DNA of 64,000 nt. It comes from Candidatus Opimibacter skivensis (GTDB lineage: Bacteria; Bacteroidota; Bacteroidia; Chitinophagales; Saprospiraceae). Below the pieces are notes generated by a model. The model did not search any database and was not told the DNA's origin. It saw only the letters and a program-made list of their open reading frames with translations. Within the stretch, counting starts at the first letter, position 1, and the number at the start of each line of letters is the position of its first letter. A program made the position numbers and the translations under genes. Location of the stretch: contig JADKGY010000032.1 of NCBI GenBank assembly GCA_016722045.1, positions 62,001-126,000 on the forward strand, in the 5' to 3' direction. Shown in pieces: positions 56,394 to 64,000 of this stretch.

Positions 56394-59300
56394 TTACCAA
56401 TTCTGGAAAGTAAATGGAATAAAACCATTGTGCGTATCACTGCCATCCGGTAAAGGATATTTATACACAAAGCCAAATGAATTGGGCCCCTTTGTGATTT
56501 TTGTGGCAATGATTGGATTATTCGAAAGCAACCGGGTCACATAGTTTTTATCCTCAATATTCATTAGCTCAAAAGGGCTTGTGGTCACCGTTCCAACGAC
56601 TACCGGCAATGTGAGCGTCTGATAGGCGAAATGCCTCATATCACTTTGCAACCGACGAAATTGACTCATTCCGTTGACATGCACTCCATACATGACTGCA
56701 GTTCTGCGGAGCGGAGGCAGATGAAAACCAACAGGTAAAAACGGTGTATGGGCTATTGTGGGTAATGGAATGCCACCCATACCAGTGGATTCAGAAAAAG
56801 CTTCATTTATTCTTGAATCATCCAATGGATTTTGATACGGAGTAGTGGTGGAAAAATAAATACTTCTGTTATAGGTTACGTATCCTTCAAAAAGCGGAAA
56901 CGGCCGAATATTAGCGGATACATTTACACCCCAGTCCCGCACGAAATTCCTGATGACCCGTGTACGTATACCGGCTCCTTCCAGATATGGACGCATAATA
57001 CGTGGAGCGACAATAGAAGTAAAATACTGGCTCGGATAAACAGAGCCGGGTGTGTACGTATCAAATTCAATATTCAATGGTGGCCTCATGTAAAAATCCA
57101 CTCGTTTCGAAAAGGAGATAGATCTGTGATTCGGTACCACCTGAAATGGATTCACATCCACCCATTCAAGATTTTCTGAAAATGAATTTTCAAGTTTGAT
57201 GACATCTATACCAAATGTCAGGGTCTCCGTATCCCAATCACTTTGCTCGCTCGCAAGCTTACTCGTGAAATCATTGTAATCCGAAGTCCTGAAAAAATAA
57301 TTGAATAATTCCTTTTCATATTGTCTGACCCGGCCTGATGGAAGACTGACCCGTGTGAATTGATTAGACATCACCGTACTTCTTCCCAGGACAGCGTAGA
57401 GATTCTGGATTTGCATTGAAGAGATACCGCTTATATGCGCTCCACCTACAGGGCCACCCATGAGATCACTCATGCTCATATTTCCCGGCAAGGAGACTAC
57501 TCCTCTTGGTTGATCACGACGTATGATCTGAAGACAATACAATTTATCCGTCTGAAGCTGGCTTACGTTGAATTTAATAATACGCTCACCTTCAATAATC
57601 GCCGGTGTATTGATGATCTCCCGGTCTTCTGATGTGAATCGCGCCGTAAACGTGACATCTACATTTGACACATCACCTTCGACACTCAGTAATGGATTAC
57701 GACTAAATAAAACGATGTAGCCCTGATCAGAACTCGTTTCTGACTTAAGAAAGTTTTGTTGCCGGATATAGGGATACGTGAAATTGATCATTTCAGGTAC
57801 GATGTGATCCGGCATAGGACCAGTGCGGAAATGATGCAATAGCTCTTCTCTGAATACTGAACCACGGGTTATAAAATCTCTTCCGTTTTCTCTGATACGG
57901 GCTTCAACTCTTGCGGTATAATCAGATTCACCATGTAATAAATCCGTAGGATAAAAATTATACACGCGATTATTTTCCGCCCATTCGCCGGTTCCGACTA
58001 TCGGACTTCCTCTGCCATTCAGTTTGATTTCAAAAGCATACATGTAAGGCTCGATTCTCCTGATCGAAGGTGGATCTATCGCAGTGACATATTCTTCGAT
58101 TTCATATACCCTGTTCATCTGCATAGAAAATGCAGCAGCAGCTTCTGCATATACTTCTACGGTTTCGCCTTCATCGGGTTTCAGATCCTGGAGAAGACTC
58201 ATGTCACCGAAAGGATTTCCGGTAGACACCGGAAGACAAACTGTTCCGGCTTGTAATGCAAAATCACATGTCCCTTCAGCGAGGCCATTACAAACATTGT
58301 AATAAAAACTTCCCCGTCCTGCTACCCATTCCGGATTTGGCAAACCACCTCTCAGGATTATTGCTGCGCTCGCCTGTAGAATCGGTACTGTAATCGTTTC
58401 AACGAAAAGATTGATACGTATGCCAAATGCACCTTCAATGCCTGCGTAAAACTGACCGATGCCATACCATCCGTCAACACCTGGAATCGTACCTGTTCCC
58501 GCACAGGTTCTGTCACCATCAGTAGCACGCGTGACATTGATATCACATCCCATCACACTCGCGAGATCAAAATAAAACGGAAAAAAATCCGCTCCAAGAT
58601 GCATGGCCAATGCAATACCAAATGCAAATCCCTCACCAAGCGGAACAGATGGACGTGGTCTTCCTGCCGTAAGTGAAGCAGGATCACCTGAAGCTGAATT
58701 AACACCTCCTCCATGTCCTGCATTAAAGATGCGTGTAAACTCCGCATCAGGTTCAGGCATCAATACCGGGATGTCATGACCAATCATCATGTATCCTGTG
58801 ATTCGTGCTACATCGACATCACCAATTCTCAGACGCAGTCCTCCACGATTGGTTGGACTGCCCATATGGAAAAACCATTTATCAGGACCTACATAAAAAT
58901 TAGCCCATATCAATGCATTTTCAGAAGTCCATCCGGTTGGTGGATTTGGAATCGTGCCAATACCTGTAAGTATCGGTGAGCTGACAGGTACTTTTACTTT
59001 TACAAAAAACTGACCGTTGAATGTAGCAGGTGCGCCCGGTGGCAGATTTAATTCCATACCAAGATATCCGGCGACAGGACTATTTCCTTCTCTGCCGATC
59101 GTAGATATTGAAATACCGTCTGTCATCACTCGAAAGGATCCCTCAATTGCGAGCAGTGTCAAACCATGTGTAAAACTAAATTCAGCCTGCAATCCAACAT
59201 CAAGATTGTAGGCTTTGCCCTCATCACCGTTAGATCCGAGTATGACTTTGAACTTCAATCCAAGATCATTACTGAAATTCGGTGCATAACGAACACCTGA

Positions 59301-62300
59301 AGGTCTACCACTACTGCTTGCTCCTGCAATAGATGTACTTGCAGGTAAAGAAGACGTCATCACCATGTGATGATAAAATCCACCACCTAATCCATAAAGT
59401 GACAAACCTGAAAAAATCTGAATGCCACTACTGATGAACACTGTACCATCAACATAGAAATAGGAATACCAGCCGGGCGTATCAAATACTGTAGCTGTAG
59501 CGCTTTTATAGGTACCAAAATCGGCATTGATATCTATTCCAATACGCGTTCCCATATTGATACCAAGCGTGATGCCGCCACGCACACCTTCTGTAGCAGA
59601 TTCTTTGTAAAATTCAAGATATCCGCGAAGCGTCACATCACTGGCTTCGACATCGAGATCAATGCGTTGAAGAGTGACACCTGTAAGTGTGAATCGTTGT
59701 CTTGGTAATAATTCCATATCCGCATTGAGCAGAATTTTAGCTGCTGCACTGAATCCTCCCTCACTACCTGTCAATGTAATTCGTGGTTGTATCGTAATGC
59801 CTTCATTTGAAAAACTAAAATGATCGAGGCCAATAGGAAATCCGGATAATGAAGATTGTCCGGATGATGGAGGTGGCATCCAATCAGCTCCCTCGGCATT
59901 GAAATAACCGTGTCCTCCTCCTTCCCCACTGCCTGGCATTCCTAAGCCATCGAGACCTGTCAATGAAAAAGCAAAATCTGTTGTATCAAAACCTACTTCA
60001 GAATTTATCCTGAGATTTTCGATTCGTATTCCCGGCATAGTAAGTGAAGCGGGCATTGAACTGCCCGATGGAAGATTGCTGTTTCCAAGCGTGAGTGTTG
60101 CGCTTAAATTAGCTTCTATAAAAGATGAATCCGCAATGACTGCACGGATATATGTAGTAGGTAAAATGGTGGCCTCTGCCATCGATATTGGTATGCGCAT
60201 TGCCGCAGCAGGTCGCACTGAAAGAACAAGTGCAAAATCTCCATCAGTATATTCCAATGCAGCTCTGTACTTCAGGTATTGTGTTTCATCGGCTATAGGA
60301 ATCCCCAGTTTACCATTAAAACCTGCCGAGCGGAAATTATTCTGAAGAATATCCAGGAAGAATGTATCCAAAGATGCTTTCCATCCGGCCATATCTCCAT
60401 CACCATCCCATCGCAATATATTCTCTGCTCTCGCAGAAAAAGTCAAACCTGTATTGTCAATAAAAATATTGCGCAATGCAAATGTGAGTGGGTGTCCATC
60501 CGGTCCCTGCAAATGTTCAGGTGTATGGACACTTACTTCTTCCAGAAAAAATCCTTTCCATGTATTGGCCATTCCGTCGTCGGTCAATGCAGGATGCACA
60601 TAATCGTCCGGCAATGCAGCCATAAAATGTTCTGGATTTTCCAGATCAGAAAGATCAATCCATGCATTATGTGCTACTGTAAAACCCCATCCTTCTACAC
60701 CAGGCAATTGAAAAGGATCCATGTCGATGTTGACCATGATATTCCCACCCCGCACAAAACGACCTGTAAACCTGGCTTCCACTTTTCCTTCCGGCTCTAC
60801 ATTTCCATCTGCGCCTTCAGGTAAAAGCCAATCACGAGTAAAACGATGTATGCCTGTAATATTGAGCGCTCGGAATCCTTCACAATCCCATTCGACAGAC
60901 GTAACCTGATTGTCAGGACGATCATTTTCCGCACCCGCGATTACAAATTCATTTCCATTGCCGAGATCAAAAACCTGGTCTTGTGGCAAATACAATCTTA
61001 CATCATTAGCAAATCCGGTAGGTGTGATACATACATCTGCTCCTAAAGAAATAAAGCCTTCAACAATCTCCATATTCGGCAGATCAATGTTGACTACTGC
61101 TTTCATCCTTGCAGAATCCGGCTTAAGCATCAGGTCTATAATACCAATGATGATACGGTTGCCATCAATCTCTTTATCAATTCCTATTGGAAGTGCAGTT
61201 TCACTTCCCGGTGTCAGAAGACTGATCAATTTTCCCGTTCCTTCAATCGCAGCATCCATAGCTTCCGCTTCAGTTTGTGTCATACCCACAATCCGACCCA
61301 AAGGAGAAATAAATTCTGAAAATGGTAATGCGGCATCCGTCACCGGAGTCACCTGTCCATGAAAAGCCTTACGAGCTGCATTAATCTGAAGACTGCTAAA
61401 TTGTACCCGTAGTTTAATATTGTTGAGAAGAGGCATCCGTATATATCCCTGTCCACTGAAACCTGATGAAGATCCACTCACTTCTCTCACTTCAACTGTA
61501 AATCCTGCAATCGTAAAATTTGAGCCAACTGCTAAATCTCCTATGGCATTGTGATCAGTGATACTTGGAAATGTACAGGGCGCTGAACATGTTGATTCTT
61601 CTTCTTCCTCTTCTTCGGGAGTACCTGTAGTACCTGCATCAGCGTCAATGACAAAAATCCTTGTTCCACTGGCATGATAAAAATCAGAATCCGAAATATA
61701 AAAGTTCGCAGGTACAGCGTCATCAGGATCTCTCAACCAAACCACGCGCCAGTAATATGTTCCTTCTTCAAGAATTTCTTTCGTCTGATTGTTGACAAGA
61801 TAAATCCCGGCCATCAGATCTTCAACAGATTCAAAATGCGATCCATTCACTTCTTCCGAGAATCCACTCACAAGATTACTTTCTTCAAAATGTTCTGATC
61901 GTGAAATCTGTAATACCCATTTTTCATGCACATCACCATAGTACGTTATGTCCTCTGGTTCTCCTGCGCCATGTATCCGGATTAAATTAAATACATCGGG
62001 AAATACATTCAGGGGCAATGCACCATTGTCCCAGCGAAAATCAATATCCCCGGGTGGCAGGGTGTCCTGATGGATTGGAATATCCAATCCGGGTTTGGGC
62101 ATTCCTGAAACAAAATCATTGGCCATCGAATATGTAAATGTCGGACCATTGCGCATATGCATACTCGCATTCGCTTCAGCACGATAGCTTCTGCTTCTTT
62201 GAAATGTAGGTGTCAGCCAACTATCGTTCATCATAAACATCCGTGCATGATCCTCATCTGTGGTAAATCCACGGTCCAGTAAATATTGAAGCGGCCCACC

Positions 62301-63422
62301 AGGTGGCCAGTTGAGGTCATCATTTCGATTGTATATATTCAATCCGGAAGGTTGTTCTGTAAGATTAAGTGTGTATTGAAGTCTTTGATAGGTGGCACAA
62401 TACGGATCAAATTTTATCAGGAATGGAAACTGTCCAAAGGGCAGTGTATCCTGATGAGAAGGAAAATACATTTCTGCATGCGGATCGACACAGGTAGACG
62501 TCCCAAATTCTTCCGTCACACATCCATTGTACTCATCATCATCCGTTTCTTCGTCATCTTCTGTTCCATACGTAAACCTTATAACATTACTATTGCCTCT
62601 GTCCAAAAACATTAGTTCACCTTCAGGATCAATGGCCGTCACCCACACTACATACTCATGTCCTTCAATAAACGTATAGTCGACACCATTGACAAAAGGA
62701 TAGGTCGATGCCGGTGTTTCAAAATGACGAATCGAGGGTGTATTGACATCATAGATTTCATCTATGTACTGATCCAATTCATCCTGTGTCACATCACCAA
62801 TACTTAATCTGTAGATCAACCTTGATCGCTGCATCGGTGTAAGCGAACTCAGATCCTGTATCCAATTGATATTCACCTGTGGAAAAACAAATGCTTCGTC
62901 CATTGGTAAAACAATTTCGGGTCGGTCTATGTACACCAGTTCAAAAGATGCACATCCTTCAGAAGGATCAGACAAGGTGTTATCATTTTCATCAAATGCT
63001 TTGAAACAAATCGTGTATGATCCTTCAGGCAAGGCATGATTGATGGATATAGCTGACATTTGTTCTTCCGTCAGATTATTTGTGTTTTCAATTCCTCCGC
63101 TCGACATGCCGAGATCTCTCAACTGCATACCGGAATAGAATTGGGTCTGACCGGGCGAAATGGTAATCGGCTGCCCCAGATATCTTATGTTGGCTGTGAT
63201 TCCGGTTGGACCCTGGATATCGGCTTCAAGTCTGTATCTGAACGTTGAAGAGGGATCCGTATTGACAATATTGATATAAACATTGGAAAGATCATCAATG
63301 TAATAATCGAGATCGGTCGGAAAAGGCGGATTGATAACCGTATTGATTGAAAGCTGACTGCAACCTATGGCGTAATAAAATATACTCACAAGAAGTAGTA
63401 TGAATAATCTTATATTCTTCAT
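56394..63422 (-). CDS. Giant secreted protein of unknown function
   Basis: 2,342 residues from ATG 63422 (signal peptide MKNIRLFILLLVSIFYYAIGCSQ); the open frame to 63473 overlaps the preceding gene. No family is recognised with confidence. The N-terminal about 600 residues read like beta-sandwich domains (SYTICFKAFDENDNTLSDPSEGC; HEYVVWVTAIDPEG) with two acidic linkers (EDDEETDDDE and a run of seven Glu before STCSAPC). The middle (about 650-1800) has long runs of amphipathic strands, many Gly and Asn, and beta-helix or barrel character (YVDGTVFISSGIQIFSGLSL, GLRLRIGDVDVARITGYMMIG). No T9SS tail or enzyme motif is seen. It lies between a beta-barrel gene and the FN3 gene in one operon, so a surface or outer-membrane assembly is likely but unproven. 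Confidence 0.75.
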   Translation of the reverse strand: MKNIRLFILLLVSIFYYAIGCSQLSINTVINPPFPTDLDYYIDDLSNVYINIVNTDPSSTFRYRLEADIQGPTGITANIRYLGQPITISPGQTQFYSGMQLRDLGMSSGGIENTNNLTEEQMSAISINHALPEGSYTICFKAFDENDNTLSDPSEGCASFELVYIDRPEIVLPMDEAFVFPQVNINWIQDLSSLTPMQRSRLIYRLSIGDVTQDELDQYIDEIYDVNTPSIRHFETPASTYPFVNGVDYTFIEGHEYVVWVTAIDPEGELMFLDRGNSNVIRFTYGTEDDEETDDDEYNGCVTEEFGTSTCVDPHAEMYFPSHQDTLPFGQFPFLIKFDPYCATYQRLQYTLNLTEQPSGLNIYNRNDDLNWPPGGPLQYLLDRGFTTDEDHARMFMMNDSWLTPTFQRSRSYRAEANASMHMRNGPTFTYSMANDFVSGMPKPGLDIPIHQDTLPPGDIDFRWDNGALPLNVFPDVFNLIRIHGAGEPEDITYYGDVHEKWVLQISRSEHFEESNLVSGFSEEVNGSHFESVEDLMAGIYLVNNQTKEILEEGTYYWRVVWLRDPDDAVPANFYISDSDFYHASGTRIFVIDADAGTTGTPEEEEEEESTCSAPCTFPSITDHNAIGDLAVGSNFTIAGFTVEVREVSGSSSGFSGQGYIRMPLLNNIKLRVQFSSLQINAARKAFHGQVTPVTDAALPFSEFISPLGRIVGMTQTEAEAMDAAIEGTGKLISLLTPGSETALPIGIDKEIDGNRIIIGIIDLMLKPDSARMKAVVNIDLPNMEIVEGFISLGADVCITPTGFANDVRLYLPQDQVFDLGNGNEFVIAGAENDRPDNQVTSVEWDCEGFRALNITGIHRFTRDWLLPEGADGNVEPEGKVEARFTGRFVRGGNIMVNIDMDPFQLPGVEGWGFTVAHNAWIDLSDLENPEHFMAALPDDYVHPALTDDGMANTWKGFFLEEVSVHTPEHLQGPDGHPLTFALRNIFIDNTGLTFSARAENILRWDGDGDMAGWKASLDTFFLDILQNNFRSAGFNGKLGIPIADETQYLKYRAALEYTDGDFALVLSVRPAAAMRIPISMAEATILPTTYIRAVIADSSFIEANLSATLTLGNSNLPSGSSMPASLTMPGIRIENLRINSEVGFDTTDFAFSLTGLDGLGMPGSGEGGGHGYFNAEGADWMPPPSSGQSSLSGFPIGLDHFSFSNEGITIQPRITLTGSEGGFSAAAKILLNADMELLPRQRFTLTGVTLQRIDLDVEASDVTLRGYLEFYKESATEGVRGGITLGINMGTRIGIDINADFGTYKSATATVFDTPGWYSYFYVDGTVFISSGIQIFSGLSLYGLGGGFYHHMVMTSSLPASTSIAGASSSGRPSGVRYAPNFSNDLGLKFKVILGSNGDEGKAYNLDVGLQAEFSFTHGLTLLAIEGSFRVMTDGISISTIGREGNSPVAGYLGMELNLPPGAPATFNGQFFVKVKVPVSSPILTGIGTIPNPPTGWTSENALIWANFYVGPDKWFFHMGSPTNRGGLRLRIGDVDVARITGYMMIGHDIPVLMPEPDAEFTRIFNAGHGGGVNSASGDPASLTAGRPRPSVPLGEGFAFGIALAMHLGADFFPFYFDLASVMGCDINVTRATDGDRTCAGTGTIPGVDGWYGIGQFYAGIEGAFGIRINLFVETITVPILQASAAIILRGGLPNPEWVAGRGSFYYNVCNGLAEGTCDFALQAGTVCLPVSTGNPFGDMSLLQDLKPDEGETVEVYAEAAAAFSMQMNRVYEIEEYVTAIDPPSIRRIEPYMYAFEIKLNGRGSPIVGTGEWAENNRVYNFYPTDLLHGESDYTARVEARIRENGRDFITRGSVFREELLHHFRTGPMPDHIVPEMINFTYPYIRQQNFLKSETSSDQGYIVLFSRNPLLSVEGDVSNVDVTFTARFTSEDREIINTPAIIEGERIIKFNVSQLQTDKLYCLQIIRRDQPRGVVSLPGNMSMSDLMGGPVGGAHISGISSMQIQNLYAVLGRSTVMSNQFTRVSLPSGRVRQYEKELFNYFFRTSDYNDFTSKLASEQSDWDTETLTFGIDVIKLENSFSENLEWVDVNPFQVVPNHRSISFSKRVDFYMRPPLNIEFDTYTPGSVYPSQYFTSIVAPRIMRPYLEGAGIRTRVIRNFVRDWGVNVSANIRPFPLFEGYVTYNRSIYFSTTTPYQNPLDDSRINEAFSESTGMGGIPLPTIAHTPFLPVGFHLPPLRRTAVMYGVHVNGMSQFRRLQSDMRHFAYQTLTLPVVVGTVTTSPFELMNIEDKNYVTRLLSNNPIIATKITKGPNSFGFVYKYPLPDGSDTHNGFIPFTFQNW

Positions 63423-63441
63423 TGTCGTGGCAAATGCGGAA

Positions 63442-64000
63442 TTAATTTTTCTTTCTATTTCCATTGGAATCAAGAAGGTTATAGGAGAGATTAGTGGAAA
63501 ATCTTATTTCATCATATTTCCGGCTTTGGATGGATGATTTTTTCAAATACGCTACAAGGAAACTCAGAGAGGTTCGTTTATTCAATTTCCAGGATGTATT
63601 GAGTACAGAGTTGATTGCAAAGCCATCCTTTGCACCATTCTGAGTGAGAATATTATAACCGGTTTGCAACGTTACTTGCACCTCCGGTTTTTTTAAGGTC
63701 TTACCCAGATGTATATTTCCACCGATTCTTTCACTTTCAATATCTCTGTACACATTTCTATTTCGTTGGACTCCCAAACCAAAGCTCCATTCCTTTTCTT
63801 TAAGATTAATCCTGTAATTCAATATCTGCGATTGAGTTTGTCCATCAGACAGGCCTTCACTTGTCGGGCTGAGATCCTTTACCTGGCTTGTGTTGAAACT
63901 GAATTGTAGATTTTGTTTTGTCTTTTCATTTCCCCAGGAATAAAATGGAGAGACACTGATGACACTTGTGTTTTGAACAAACCGGAATGTATCATTTAGC
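63442..64000 (-). CDS. C-terminal part of an outer-membrane beta-barrel-like protein (5' end outside window)
   Basis: A minus-strand frame open from the window edge to the stop at 63442; the internal TTG at 63822 is not a real start. About 185 residues are visible. They alternate polar and hydrophobic positions like barrel strands (SVISVSPFYSWGNEKTKQ, QILNYRINLKEKEWSFGLGV, GNIHLGKTLKKPEVQVTLQTG, TSWKLNKRTSLSFLVAYL) and end hydrophilic (LLDSNGNRKKN). The stop lies 19 bases before the start of the giant gene, so it is the first visible gene of that operon. The family cannot be named from this fragment. Confidence 0.65.
   Translation of the reverse strand, partial: LNDTFRFVQNTSVISVSPFYSWGNEKTKQNLQFSFNTSQVKDLSPTSEGLSDGQTQSQILNYRINLKEKEWSFGLGVQRNRNVYRDIESERIGGNIHLGKTLKKPEVQVTLQTGYNILTQNGAKDGFAINSVLNTSWKLNKRTSLSFLVAYLKKSSIQSRKYDEIRFSTNLSYNLLDSNGNRKKN

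Overview
The window is chromosomal DNA of a member of the Bacteroidota, most likely from the Saprospirales/Chitinophagales side. The evidence is type A and type B C-terminal sorting domains of the type IX secretion system (T9SS), SprB-like repeat proteins, an Oar-like TonB-dependent receptor, an Omp28-type lipoprotein, a DUF6702 protein, -7 boxes of the TAnnTTTG form, almost no Shine-Dalgarno sequences, and a moderately AT-rich base composition. No rRNA, tRNA, CRISPR array, transposase or phage gene was seen.

Positions 1-33133 (+ strand) are an array of giant secreted surface proteins. Two gene types alternate. One is a 1.7-kaa SprB-repeat protein with a type B (CHU_C) tail. The other is a 0.9-kaa FG-GAP/ASPIC-UnbV protein with a type A tail. 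In order: FG1 (cut by the window edge), SprB-A (frameshifted), psi-FG-A (headless, frameshifted), SprB-B (headless), SprB-C (frameshifted at a mosaic junction), psi-FG-B (headless), SprB-D (intact), FG2 (intact), SprB-E (intact). The copies show patchwork identity: a 1.5-kb duplication, a short tract copied from FG1 into psi-FG-A, divergent islands inside near-identical repeats, and a GC-richer block in SprB-D. This looks like a recombining adhesin locus with two intact SprB genes and three broken or headless ones that could serve as sequence donors. That role is inferred.

Positions 33246-43738 (- strand) hold a T9SS-tailed multicopper oxidase translationally coupled to a redoxin; then rny, zapA, a small coiled-coil gene and pheT; a 21-bp tandem repeat; and an Omp28 lipoprotein with a DUF6029-like barrel, divergent from a TlpA-type thioredoxin (+).

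Positions 44631-47525 (+) carry recQ and aroQ, separated by a palindromic repeat element and a decayed copy of the aroQ start, and closed by a 58-bp perfect palindrome. On the - strand follow an Oar-like TonB receptor, yidD, a DUF6702 gene and ahcY. A RidA gene lies on the + strand. The window ends with a - strand operon of a beta-barrel protein (cut by the window edge), a 2.3-kaa secreted protein of unknown function and a fibronectin type III protein.
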